Of a stretch of DNA of 64,000 nucleotides, positions 42,051-50,679 are shown piece by piece (position 1 is the stretch's first letter; every line of letters begins with the position of its first letter). Position numbers and translations under genes: made by a program. The stretch is taken from positions 434,001 to 498,000 of the forward strand of contig NZ_FNUJ01000001.1 in assembly GCF_900107925.1 (NCBI RefSeq), in the 5' to 3' direction. This DNA is from Amycolatopsis pretoriensis. GTDB taxonomy: Bacteria > Actinomycetota > Actinomycetes > Mycobacteriales > Pseudonocardiaceae. The notes below the pieces were generated by a model. It saw nothing but the letters and a program-made list of their open reading frames with translations. It did not search any database and had not been told where the DNA came from.

Positions 42051-45000
42051 TCAATCACCGGGCCCGTTGACTATCCAACTCGTCACGACGCCGCCGATGC
42101 ATCCGAGGGCGGCAGCGGGGATTATCGCGGGGGCACTGGCCGCCCCGGCCAAAGCCGCAATGGCACTGCCGGCGGCGCCTCCGAGGCACGCCTTGGAGGT
42201 GTCGGCCTTCAGGCCGGTGGGGTCGATCCGGTTGACGGGGTTACCGCCCACGTAGGCGTACCGGCTGGCCATGTCGGGCTCCAGGACCAGGCTGATCGGG
42301 TCGAGGGCGGTCCAGTTGCCGGTGGCCGGGTCGTGCCACCGGACGCCGTGTCTGAGCCAGCCCGTGGTCTCGTCCAGCAGTCCCTGGGTATAGCGGATGG
42401 GATTGGCAGCGGATGCTGCGCCGGCGGCGGTGAGCTGTCGCCCGGCGGGGTCGTAGGAGTAAGTAGCCGTCACCGTGCCGGTGCTGTCGATCAGGTTGAC
42501 GGGGCTGCTTTGATTGTCCAGCGCGTAGTAGTGAGTGGTGCCGTCAGGCCGCTGGAAGACGAGGGGTACGCCGGTGGGGTCGGTGTCGATGTATGCGGTT
42601 TGGCCGTTTCTGGCGAACGACTGGAGTACCGGGACACCGTTGGCGTCGCCGAGTCCGTAGACGTAGCTGGTCGTGGTTGCCCCGGTAGTGGTGGAGACGA
42701 GTTCGTTCTGGTCGCCGCCCGCCCAGGTGTAGGTGCTCGAGGAGGAGCCCTGGGTGCGGGTCGTGGTCTGCCCGGCGGCGTTGTAGGTGAAGGTGCCCTG
42801 AGCCGGGTCGGCGGTTCGGTTGCCGGCGGCGTCGTGGCTGTAGCCGGTGTTCGAGATCTGGTTGCCCGTGTTGTAGGTCAGGGTTTGCGTGGTGGTGCCG
42901 TCGACCTTGGCGGTGAGCCTGTTGCCGGCCTTGTCGTAGGTGTAGGCGTAGTCGTGACCGCCGTGGTTCGAGATCGCGGTGAGCCGGTTGGAGGTGTCGT
43001 AGCTGTAGAGCGACACCGCGCCGGTGAGGTTGTCGGTCGACCACTTGATGAGGTCGGTGTCGGTGGTGGCCGACGTCGACGGGCATGCCTGACCGGCGAC
43101 GCGGGGCGAGTAGCAGAACCCGGTGTCGAACGTCTTGGTCGCGTCGTTGGACGCGCGTGAGGTCCAGGTCCGCGAAATCCGGCCGGCTTTGTCGAAGGTC
43201 GTTTTCGTGTGCGCGGCGAAGGTGGTGTGGGCGGGGTTGGTGGTGAACCAGGTGTCGGTGCGCTTGCCGTCGTCGTCGTAGGCGAAGGCGGTTTTCTGCC
43301 CGTTCGGGGTGGTCATGTCGGTGACCTCGTTCGCCGCGTCGTAGCCGTAGGTGGTGGCGCCGCGGGCATCGGTCTTCGAGATCAGGTTGCCGGTTTTGTC
43401 GTAGCCGTAGGTCAGGGTGCCGCCGCCGGAGGTCGCGGTGCGTGAGGTGATCCGGTTCTGCGCGTCGTAGGCGAGAGTGGTCGTGCCGGAGGTGTCGGTG
43501 CGGGTGAGGACGTTGCCGGCGCCGTCGTAGGTGAACGCCACGTCGGGGGTGCCGTCGGAGTATTGGATGGTCTTGATCCGGTCGGCGCGGTCGTAAGCGT
43601 AGATCGTGCGCAGGCCGCGGCCGTCGCGGACGGCGTGCAAGCGCCCGAACCCGTCGTAGGAGAGCGTGGTCGCCGCCAGGCTCGAGCCGGCCGGAGGGGC
43701 GACGTCGGTGACCTGGTGGTCGGTGTTCGCGCTGTAGTCGGTGACGTTGGTGCGCGGGTCGGTGGCGGTGTCGAGGGTGCCGTCGGGGTTGTAGCCGACC
43801 TTCGAGGTCGCGGTCGCGGTGGTGTTGGCCGATGCGAGTTGGTTCCCGGCGCCGTCGTAGGTGAACAGCTTGGCGTTGCCCTGCCAGTCGGTGCCGCCGG
43901 AAGGCAGGTACTTCGCGGTGCCGGTGTTCGCGTAGGTCGCGGTCGCCTTCGCTCCGGTCGGCGCGGTGACGCTGGTCAGCGACTCGCCGGCGTTCACGGC
44001 CGGGTCGTGGCCGAAGATGGTGACACCCCCGGTGCCGCTGGTCGAGGTCGCGATGTCGGTGAACGGGGTGTAGGTCTTGGCGCGGCCCCGGCCGAGCGGA
44101 TCAGCCACGGAGGTCACCAGCTCCTGGGCGTTGAGGAAGTAGTCGGTCTGGGGTCCGTCGGCGGGGATGGCCTGGGTGTTGTTCGGGCTCGCGACCAGCG
44201 TCTCCCCGGCCGAGTAGTAGGTGAACCGGGTCGTCGCGCCGCCGGCCGGGTTCTCCTGGGTGACCTTTTTGACGCGGTGGGCGGTGTCGTACTGGATTGC
44301 GGTCTGCTTGCCGGCTCCGTTGGTGATGGTGGTCAGGTCACCGGTGTTCGCGTCGTAGCCGAACTGGGTGCTCTTCGCTGTGGGGTCGGTGATCTTGGTC
44401 AGCTTGCCCGCGGTGTAGGTGTAGGTGACGCTGCGCGCGGTGCCGTCGTCGCCGGTCTGGCCGATCGTGGCCAAGGAACCCGACCAGGAGAGGTTCGCGG
44501 TCCGGGCGCCGGCGCCGCCGCGGGTCGAGGTGACCTGGGACAGCTTGCCGGAGGTGTAGGCGAAGGTGGTGGTCTGGGCGTTGCGGTCCTTGATCGACAC
44601 CAGCTGTCCGGTCGAGTCGAACGCCGACACGGAGTTGGTGTCGTGGTCGGTGATCGTCCAGCCCGAGGTGGTCTTCACCATGGCGACCTTGAATCCGGCC
44701 GGCGCGGTGTAGGCCGTGCCGCCGGTGGGTTGGAACAGGCCTTCGCGGCTTTCGGGGGCCAGGTAGAGCACCGAGTTGTCGGAGTTCAGGATGACCTTGG
44801 TGTCCTGACCGACTCGCATCGCCCACCCGGCTCCGGCTGCGCCGGACGGCAGCGCGGTGCCGGTGCCGAGGCGGAGGCTGTTGTAGGTCAGACCGAGCTG
44901 GAGGTCACCTTGGATGCCGGGCAGAGCCAGGTCGGAGGTGGTGACCAGCAGGTTGCCGGTGCCGACGTCGACCGACGCGGAAACCGTGTCGGAGATCGGG

Positions 45001-45167
45001 AACGGGATCCGGGTCGCCGATGGGCGGGGCCCGCCCAAGGTCGGGGTCAGCACCGCGGCGGTACCGGCCTCGGCCGTTGTCACCGCGAGCAGACCACCGG
45101 ACAACAGCACCAACGCGGTCGCGACCGCGAGGACCGGACGATGGCATGACGTTCTTCGCGTGTACAA
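42051..45167 (-). CDS. RHS/YD-repeat secreted protein with short hydrophobic tail
   Basis: About 1,038 residues from the TTG at 45167 (GAGGAG seven bases upstream). An N-terminal signal peptide (AVATALVLLSGGLLAVTTAEA) is followed by many YD repeats (TYGYDKTGNLISKTDARG, AFTYDGAGNVLTRTDTSG type), and the RHS core end ETTGWLRHGVRWHDPATGNW to GNPVNRIDPTGL. After DPTGL a 51-residue tail is Gly/Ala rich with two Cys and a hydrophobic run (AASAPAIIPAAALG). RHS proteins normally carry toxins there; this tail is short and bacteriocin-like. No immunity gene is adjacent. GC is lower than in the neighbours. Confidence 0.85.
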   Translation of the reverse strand: MYTRRTSCHRPVLAVATALVLLSGGLLAVTTAEAGTAAVLTPTLGGPRPSATRIPFPISDTVSASVDVGTGNLLVTTSDLALPGIQGDLQLGLTYNSLRLGTGTALPSGAAGAGWAMRVGQDTKVILNSDNSVLYLAPESREGLFQPTGGTAYTAPAGFKVAMVKTTSGWTITDHDTNSVSAFDSTGQLVSIKDRNAQTTTFAYTSGKLSQVTSTRGGAGARTANLSWSGSLATIGQTGDDGTARSVTYTYTAGKLTKITDPTAKSTQFGYDANTGDLTTITNGAGKQTAIQYDTAHRVKKVTQENPAGGATTRFTYYSAGETLVASPNNTQAIPADGPQTDYFLNAQELVTSVADPLGRGRAKTYTPFTDIATSTSGTGGVTIFGHDPAVNAGESLTSVTAPTGAKATATYANTGTAKYLPSGGTDWQGNAKLFTYDGAGNQLASANTTATATSKVGYNPDGTLDTATDPRTNVTDYSANTDHQVTDVAPPAGSSLAATTLSYDGFGRLHAVRDGRGLRTIYAYDRADRIKTIQYSDGTPDVAFTYDGAGNVLTRTDTSGTTTLAYDAQNRITSRTATSGGGTLTYGYDKTGNLISKTDARGATTYGYDAANEVTDMTTPNGQKTAFAYDDDGKRTDTWFTTNPAHTTFAAHTKTTFDKAGRISRTWTSRASNDATKTFDTGFCYSPRVAGQACPSTSATTDTDLIKWSTDNLTGAVSLYSYDTSNRLTAISNHGGHDYAYTYDKAGNRLTAKVDGTTTQTLTYNTGNQISNTGYSHDAAGNRTADPAQGTFTYNAAGQTTTRTQGSSSSTYTWAGGDQNELVSTTTGATTTSYVYGLGDANGVPVLQSFARNGQTAYIDTDPTGVPLVFQRPDGTTHYYALDNQSSPVNLIDSTGTVTATYSYDPAGRQLTAAGAASAANPIRYTQGLLDETTGWLRHGVRWHDPATGNWTALDPISLVLEPDMASRYAYVGGNPVNRIDPTGLKADTSKACLGGAAGSAIAALAGAASAPAIIPAAALGCIGGVVTSWIVNGPGD

Positions 45168-45477
45168 AAACGACTCCTCGTCGAAGATTCGGCTTCCCCT
45201 GTTACTTCGAGCGGGAAAGGTTCGTGCCTGTGCATTCGGCCCACACCCGAGTGGGTGGAACGGTTGACGATCCGGCACCCGATTCACCTGAATGCTGCGA
45301 GCGGCAGGGGAGGAGCCGATCCGGGCGGCGTCCGCCGAGCGGGGAAGGGCCTTCGTCGTTGCTGATCCCGTCGATTCGACCCGCGCTTCGGCCCATCGGG
45401 CCCGCACCCGGCAGGAGGCGTGCGTCAGGATGCCCGAAAAGGACTCGAACCCGGCCCGGTCCGGCTAGGCTGAGGGC
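45168..45477. other. Intergenic gap between RHS gene and 45478
   Basis: 310 bases. It holds the promoter region of the RHS gene (not clearly readable), and a TAGGCT -10 at 45466-45471 whose end is six bases before the ATG at 45478. I see no coding signal otherwise. Confidence 0.4.
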
Positions 45478-45750
45478 ATGACCGACTCGAGGCGTGGTTC
45501 CGGCGAAACGCCGGAAGAGCTGGCGAACGCGTTGCGGGACCAGGCCAGGAGCGCCGCCACTTCGGCGCTGCGCGCGGGGCTGGAAGACATCGAAGACCGG
45601 TACGGCCAGCACGTCGCCGACAGGGTCGTCACCTTGGTCGACGTGGACGGCGTGTTCGCCGGCCTGGACGATCCGGTCACCGCTCGCCGGGGGCGGCCGC
45701 AGCCGGAGGACGACGAGCCGTACGAGTTCAAGCCGGTGGGCTCGCTGTAG
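45478..45750 (+). CDS. Hypothetical small acidic protein
   Basis: 90 residues, ATG 45478, probably leaderless. Helical first half (EELANALRDQARSAATSALRAGLEDIEDRYG), then an acidic tail (PEDDEPYEFKPVG). No family recognised. Convergent with the WXG-type gene that ends at 45754. Confidence 0.55.
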   Translation: MTDSRRGSGETPEELANALRDQARSAATSALRAGLEDIEDRYGQHVADRVVTLVDVDGVFAGLDDPVTARRGRPQPEDDEPYEFKPVGSL

Positions 45751-45753
45751 GGG

Positions 45754-47070
45754 TCACTTCTGCCAGTCGTAGCTCAGCGTGGGCGGCTGGTCGGAACCCT
45801 TCGTGACGGTGAGGTGGTCGCCGGGGTGCGCGGCGGCGTACCGGACCATCTCGTCGTACATCCGGTCGCGCATCCCGACGTCGCGCACCTCGATCGTGGC
45901 GCGCTGGCCCAGCGGCAGCTGGTCGGCCTGCACGCCCGGGTCGTTGCGGATCGCCAGGTTCCAGAAGTGCTTCTTGTCGGTGCCGTCGGCGCCCTGGCCG
46001 TCGTTGGTGAAGTAGACCTGGCCGGTGTCCTTGTTGTAGATCGTCTGGGTCACCTTGATCTGGTCGTCACCCTGGGCGGCGTTGAAGTGCCCGTTGTTGT
46101 TCGGCGAGTCGCTGGTGTAGAAGCCGACTTCCCCGCCGAACGCGTGGTTCCCGTACTTGCCCTTCCACAGTTCCAGCCGGTATGTCTTCCCGGTCTCGGT
46201 GTCGGTGAACTCCATGTTGTCGCCGTCGTCGCCGGTTTCGTCGAGCTCCATTCCGAAAGCCTCGCCGAACTTGTCGTAGAGGTCTTTCCAGCCCAGGTAG
46301 CTCTGCACCGAATGCTCGCCGGTGGTGAAGAAGCCGCCTTCCTCGTTGTACCGGAAACCGAGGTAGTCGTAGATCTTCTGCGCGACCTCGGGATTCTGCA
46401 TGATCTTGTTCCAGTCCTGGTGAAGCAGCGCCGCCCGCAGTTCCGGATATTTCTTCAGCAGGGCGAGGAGCCCGGGAATCTCGCGGAGCATGATCGCGCC
46501 GATCTCGGCGAGGTTCCGCTTCTCGGAGCCCGCGAGCTCCCACACCTGACCGGTCTTGAACCGCAGCTTCTGGCCCTCGATGAGCAGGATCGCGTCGTAG
46601 GTGGTGGTCACCCGTTCCAGGTCGGCCAGCAGGACGAGCGCCTGGGCCTTGACGGCCTTGTCCTGCGCCCAGGCGACGGCGAGGTCGACCTGGCGGATCC
46701 CGAATCCGTGCCAGCCGTGGTCGAGCTTCTTCTGGAGGCTCTCGGCGTCCGCGCGCGTGTTCCGGGCTTCCTGCTGGGCCTTCGCCAGCGCGTCACGGAT
46801 CGTCTCGAACGACTTGGCCGAGTCCTCGAGATCCTGGGCCTGGTCGTCGCGGTTCTTCTTGAACGCTTCCAGCGAGGTGAGCGCCGCTTCGCCGGCCCCG
46901 CCGTGCCAGGCCTCGCTCAGCTGAACGCGCACGCTCTCCAGCAGGGCCTTGGTGTCGGCGATGGTTTCCTTGGTGGCCCGGCAGGCCCGGGCGCGGTCGT
47001 CCAGTTCGGTGGTGCTGCCCTTCTCCACCTGGTCGGCGAGCGCGTAGATCTTGTCGAACACCGCGGTCAC
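45754..47070 (-). CDS. WXG/LXG-type secreted effector with DUF4474-like domain
   Basis: 438 residues from GTG 47070, which overlaps the small upstream gene (GTGA). The N-terminal ~150 residues are a long helical hairpin with AWHGGAG (WXG-like turn) and coiled-coil stretches, as in type VII secretion substrates. The C-terminal domain (YRLELWKGKYGNHAFGGEVGFYT, TQTIYNKDTGQVYFTNDGQG, DMYDEMVRYAA region) resembles DUF4474, whose role is unknown. No secretion-machine gene is in the window. I read it as a type VII exported effector-like protein. Confidence 0.75.
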   Translation of the reverse strand: MTAVFDKIYALADQVEKGSTTELDDRARACRATKETIADTKALLESVRVQLSEAWHGGAGEAALTSLEAFKKNRDDQAQDLEDSAKSFETIRDALAKAQQEARNTRADAESLQKKLDHGWHGFGIRQVDLAVAWAQDKAVKAQALVLLADLERVTTTYDAILLIEGQKLRFKTGQVWELAGSEKRNLAEIGAIMLREIPGLLALLKKYPELRAALLHQDWNKIMQNPEVAQKIYDYLGFRYNEEGGFFTTGEHSVQSYLGWKDLYDKFGEAFGMELDETGDDGDNMEFTDTETGKTYRLELWKGKYGNHAFGGEVGFYTSDSPNNNGHFNAAQGDDQIKVTQTIYNKDTGQVYFTNDGQGADGTDKKHFWNLAIRNDPGVQADQLPLGQRATIEVRDVGMRDRMYDEMVRYAAAHPGDHLTVTKGSDQPPTLSYDWQK

Positions 47071-47375
47071 CGGTCGATCCTGCCGAGGCTGCTGTCCAGT
47101 GCCTTCAGGAACGCGTCGCGGGCCCCGGAATCGGTGCGGTGGTAGCTCTTCGCGGCCGTCTGGATGCTTTCGACCAGGTTGTCGACCTGCTGCTGGGCGG
47201 CGTCCAGGTCGTCCTTGCGCGTCGCCAGCCAGACGTCGTAGTCCCCGGCGAAGCCGCCGACGCGCGCTGTGCTCCCGACGTTCGGCGATCCGCCGATGGA
47301 CAACGTCGGCGACGTCCCCGCACTGAGCTTGGCCGCCGCGGCGTTGATGTCCGCGACGTCGACCTCGAAACCCAC
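47067..47375 (-). CDS. WXG100/EspC-like small partner protein
   Basis: 102 residues, GTG start. Helical, with FAGDYDVWLATRKDDLDAAQQQVDNLVESIQ and RDAFLKALDSS, consistent with the small helical partners of type VII substrates. It lies directly upstream of, and overlaps, the larger effector-like gene, so the two probably form a heterodimer for export. Confidence 0.7.
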   Translation of the reverse strand: MGFEVDVADINAAAAKLSAGTSPTLSIGGSPNVGSTARVGGFAGDYDVWLATRKDDLDAAQQQVDNLVESIQTAAKSYHRTDSGARDAFLKALDSSLGRIDR

Positions 47376-47412
47376 CGGAACTCCCTCCCCGCCGTCCGAG
47401 TGACAGGGCTCG

Positions 47413-47435
47413 GCGGCAATGTAACAGTTTGCCGC
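47413..47435 (-). promoter_or_regulatory. Inverted repeat over likely promoter of the WXG-type operon
   Basis: GCGGCAA-N9-TTGCCGC (47413-47419 and 47429-47435). It lies about 40 bases upstream of the small partner gene, with a TACATT-like -10 on the minus strand within it. A regulator binding here would control the pair. Confidence 0.4.
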
Positions 47436-47555
47436 AGATCGGAGGCCTGGCTGCCGTTTTCGGTTCCCCGGTCAGTGGCCGGAACCGGACATGTCCACGG
47501 ATGGTCAAGCCACCTGCCGCCGCGACGACGGGATCTTCCGGACGACCACCCGGCC

Positions 47556-48422
47556 CTACGTCGTGCCTCGCTCCCCGAGAGCAGCCGGCACCAGGAGCCG
47601 CGCGGCCTCGCGGAAGGGGGCCACCAGCGGGTTCGGGTCCCACGCCCGCGATGCCACCACGACCCGGCAGGGTTCGAAGCCTTCGACCGGGATCGCCGTC
47701 ACGTCGTCGCGCAGCCGAAGCCGGTGATCGCCGGCGGGCAGGACCGCCACCGCGCTCCCCGACGCGACCAGTTCCAGCTTGTCCTCGAAGCTGTCGTCCG
47801 GCGCGGGCGGTGGTGCGCCGTCCCTGGGTGTGCTCCAGAGCGTCGGCGTCACCGCGCACGGCACCAATTCCTCGTCACCCAGGTCGTCCGCCGAGACGGC
47901 TTCCTTACCTGCCAAGCGGTGCGTGGCCGGGACGAGCAGCACACGGGGCTCCTCGTACAACGGCGTCACCGTGGCGGAGAACGACAGCGGCTCGCGGGTG
48001 ACCAGGGCGTCGACCCGGCCGTCGGCCAGCGCGCGCACGTCGTGCCAGCGCAGCAGCCGCGTCCGGACGCGCGCGTCCGGGTGGCGGTGGCGCAGCGCCT
48101 GCACCGCGGGGGTGACGATCAGGCCCTCGACGTAGCCGATGGTGATCTCGCCGGGCGGGTCGGCGGCACGGGCGACGGACACGGCGTCGTCGGCGGCTTC
48201 GAGGACGGCGTGGGCGCGCGGCAGGAACGCTTCGCCGGCCGACGTGAGGCTGGTTCCCCGCGGTGTGCGCGCGAGCAGCCGCACGCCGAGCTGGTGCTCC
48301 AGCCGCTGGATCTGGCGGCTCAGCGACGGCTGGGCGAGGTGCAGAGCCGTCGCGGCGCGGCCGAAGTTGCCGTGCTGAGCCACGACCGTGAAGTACCGGA
48401 TCAGCCGCAGGTCGAGATCCAC
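47556..48422 (-). CDS. LysR family transcriptional regulator
   Basis: 288 residues. LysR HTH at the N-terminus (LRLIRYFTVVAQHGNFGRAATALHLAQPSLSRQIQRLEHQLGVRLL), then the periplasmic-binding-like sensor domain. Standard length. Divergent from the SDR at 48515 with a textbook T-N11-A box between them, so it most likely controls that gene and itself. Confidence 0.92.
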   Translation of the reverse strand: MDLDLRLIRYFTVVAQHGNFGRAATALHLAQPSLSRQIQRLEHQLGVRLLARTPRGTSLTSAGEAFLPRAHAVLEAADDAVSVARAADPPGEITIGYVEGLIVTPAVQALRHRHPDARVRTRLLRWHDVRALADGRVDALVTREPLSFSATVTPLYEEPRVLLVPATHRLAGKEAVSADDLGDEELVPCAVTPTLWSTPRDGAPPPAPDDSFEDKLELVASGSAVAVLPAGDHRLRLRDDVTAIPVEGFEPCRVVVASRAWDPNPLVAPFREAARLLVPAALGERGTT

Positions 48423-48436
48423 TCCGTCGAGGGTAC

Positions 48437-48463
48437 GCCGCCATGCGCCGACGGTATGGCGGC
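48437..48463. promoter_or_regulatory. LysR box
   Basis: GCCGCCAT-N11-ATGGCGGC: perfect 8-bp arms with the T-N11-A core, centred between divergent LysR and SDR genes. Confidence 0.75.
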
Positions 48464-48514
48464 ATGCGGAACGGGACTTGGACGTGGCGGCGCACCCGGC
48501 AGTTGACTCGGGTC

Positions 48515-49258
48515 ATGAACGCTTACGAGGGAAAGAACGTCGTGATCACCGGCGGGAGCAGCGGCCTCGGTCTCGCGGCCGCCGAACTGCTGGTCGACCG
48601 CGGCGCCCGGGTGCTGATCACCGGGCGGGACGAGGAAAAGCTCGAGTCCGCGCGCCGGCGGCTGGGCGAGCGGGCGACGGCCGTGCGCAGCGACTCCGCG
48701 TCGATGGCCGACATCGAGGAGCTGGCCCGGCTGGTCCGCGCGGAGTTCGACGCGGTGGACGCGGTGTTCGTCAACGCCGGTGTGACCGCCTTCGCGCCGT
48801 TCGAGTCGACGCCGGAAGCGCAGTACGACGAGCTGTTCGCGGTGAACACCAAGGGCCCGTACTTCACCGTGCAGAAGCTCGCACCGCTGTTGCGCGAGGG
48901 CGCGGGTGTCGTGCTCACGACGTCGGTGGCCAACCGGAAGGGCCTCGACATGATCAGCGTCTACGCCGCGACCAAGGCGGCCCTGCGGTCGATGACCCGG
49001 TCCCTGGCGCGGGAACTGCTGCCCCGCCGGGTGCGCGTCAACGCCGTCAGCCCGGGGCCGATCGACACCGGCATCCTCGGCGCGACCCTGCCGCCCGACG
49101 CCGCCGACCGGATGAAGACCGAGATGGAGGCGCAGAACCCGATGCAGCGCTTCGGAGAGCCGGCCGAGGTCGCGGCGGCGGTGGCCTACCTGGCGTTCGA
49201 AGCGACGTTCACCACCGGTGCCGAGATCCCCGTCGACGGCGGCGCCGCCCAGCTCTAG
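48515..49258 (+). CDS. SDR family oxidoreductase
   Basis: 247 residues from the ATG 48515. Complete signatures: VVITGGSSGLG, NAGVTAF, catalytic Ser in VLTTSVANRKG, SVYAATKAALRSM with Tyr and Lys, VNAVSPGPIDTG, GAEIPVDGGAAQL. It is a close paralogue of the triad-less SDR at 27417, but with all catalytic residues. Target of the LysR at 47556. Substrate unknown. Confidence 0.92.
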   Translation: MNAYEGKNVVITGGSSGLGLAAAELLVDRGARVLITGRDEEKLESARRRLGERATAVRSDSASMADIEELARLVRAEFDAVDAVFVNAGVTAFAPFESTPEAQYDELFAVNTKGPYFTVQKLAPLLREGAGVVLTTSVANRKGLDMISVYAATKAALRSMTRSLARELLPRRVRVNAVSPGPIDTGILGATLPPDAADRMKTEMEAQNPMQRFGEPAEVAAAVAYLAFEATFTTGAEIPVDGGAAQL

Positions 49259-49267
49259 CGCCGATGG

Positions 49268-50206
49268 TCAGCCCGCCGGCGGCGCCGCCCACGCGTCGAG
49301 GTCTTCCCAGGCCGTCAACCGCAGTCCGCTGGTGAACCGGCGGGGAATCCCGGTCACCGGGTCGTCGAACGCGACCACCCGCGCCAGCAGCTGCAGCGGT
49401 TTCGTGAAGTCCCCCAGGGGTTTTTCGCGCAGCGCCGGGTAGAAGTCGTCGCCGAGGATCGGGATGCCCAAGCCGCTCAGGTGGACCCGCAGCTGGTGCG
49501 TCCGGCCCGTCGACGGCCGCAGCCGGTAGCGGCCCAAACCGTCGCGGTGCTCGGCCAGCTCCACGTGCGTCTCGGCGTTCGGCTCGCCCGGCACCTCCTG
49601 CGCGGCCAGCACCCCGCGTTCCTTGACGATCCGGCTGCGCACGGTCCGCGGCAGCTCCAGTGCCGGATCGAAAGGCGCGATCGCCTCGTACTCCTTGTGG
49701 ACCTTCCGGTCGCGGAAGAGCGTCTGGTACCGCCCGCGCAGCTCCGGCGTGATCACGAACATCACCAGGCCGGCGGTGACGCGGTCGAGGCGGTGGGCGG
49801 GGGACAGCTGCGGCAGGTCGAGGTCCCGGCGCAGGCGCACGAGCGCCGTCTCGAGGATGTGCTGCCCGCGGGGGATGGTCGCGAGGAAGTGCGGCTTGTC
49901 GACGACCAGCAGGTGCTCGTCGCGGTGCACCACGCGGATCTCGAACGGCACCGGCACCTCGTCCGGCAGGTCGCGGTGGAACCAGATGAACGAGCCGGGG
50001 GCGTACGGCGTGTCGACGCCGAGGGGGCCGTCGGAGCCGTGGATGCGTTCTTCACGCAGCATCTGCTCGATGCGGTCCGGTGTCACCCGTGGCAGCCGGT
50101 CGACGAGATGCTCCAGCAGCGTCGGCCACTCGCCGTCGGGCAGTTTCAACCGAGCGGCTTCGAGCCCGTGGCGGGGCGGGATCGGGGGCCGGAGCTTGCG
50201 TCTCAT
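49268..50206 (-). CDS. RluA-family pseudouridine synthase
   Basis: 312 residues, ATG 50206. RluA signatures: VVDKPHFLATIPRG, AHRLDRVTAGLVMFVI (HRLDxxTxGL with catalytic Asp), RPSTGRTHQLRVHLSGLGIPILGDDFY. N-terminal S4-like extension (WPTLLEHLVDRL). Modifies uridine in rRNA or tRNA; the exact site cannot be read from the sequence. Followed by no downstream gene on the same strand. Confidence 0.92.
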   Translation of the reverse strand: MRRKLRPPIPPRHGLEAARLKLPDGEWPTLLEHLVDRLPRVTPDRIEQMLREERIHGSDGPLGVDTPYAPGSFIWFHRDLPDEVPVPFEIRVVHRDEHLLVVDKPHFLATIPRGQHILETALVRLRRDLDLPQLSPAHRLDRVTAGLVMFVITPELRGRYQTLFRDRKVHKEYEAIAPFDPALELPRTVRSRIVKERGVLAAQEVPGEPNAETHVELAEHRDGLGRYRLRPSTGRTHQLRVHLSGLGIPILGDDFYPALREKPLGDFTKPLQLLARVVAFDDPVTGIPRRFTSGLRLTAWEDLDAWAAPPAG

Positions 50207-50222
50207 CGTCCCCCGACTGTAG

Positions 50223-50615
50223 CTAACCCTCCGACGGCGTCCGGTAGCGCGCGACGTAGCGGGCGGTCGCCTCGGCGTTCTTCGCTTCGGCGGCCTCGGC
50301 GCGGATGCGGCGACCCGTGTTGTGCGGGAAGCCCTGCCGGCCCAGCCGGTGCTCGACGCTCTCCTCCATGTACGCGCAGGAGTAGAAGTACGCCACGAGC
50401 GCGGCCATGAGGACGATCGAGAGCCGCAGCCAGATCGACCCGGGCAGCAGCAGCCACACCGCGCAGAGCGGCACGATGCCGACCGACCGCTGCAGCACGT
50501 ACCGGGCCCACCAGTACTTCGACGTCGCGTCGTGCAGCACCCAATCGTTGTAGCGGGCCGGCAGCTTGACGCCGACCGCGTAGCCGAGCCGGCGGAGCAC
50601 ACCAGGTCGTTCCAT
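50223..50615 (-). CDS. DUF5313 family membrane protein
   Basis: 130 residues, ATG 50615. Two hydrophobic helices (about 46-63, SVGIVPLCAVWLLL, and 64-84, LSIVLMAALVAYFYS) with the family pattern ARYNDWVLHDATSKYW and CAYMEESVEHRLGRQGFP. DUF5313 is found in actinobacteria; role unknown. Divergent from the MarR gene across a shared operator region. Confidence 0.85.
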   Translation of the reverse strand: MERPGVLRRLGYAVGVKLPARYNDWVLHDATSKYWWARYVLQRSVGIVPLCAVWLLLPGSIWLRLSIVLMAALVAYFYSCAYMEESVEHRLGRQGFPHNTGRRIRAEAAEAKNAEATARYVARYRTPSEG

Positions 50616-50628
50616 GAGGACTACAGTA

Positions 50629-50643
50629 CACTAATAGTTAGTG
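50629..50643. promoter_or_regulatory. MarR operator candidate
   Basis: CACTAATAGTTAGTG, a perfect 6-3-6 palindrome, followed by a further half-like CACTAAGTG (50644-50652). It lies in the 64-bp gap between the DUF5313 gene and the MarR gene. Confidence 0.6.
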
Positions 50644-50679
50644 CACTAAGTGTCTCGTGGACCACGTTAGGATCGCGCC

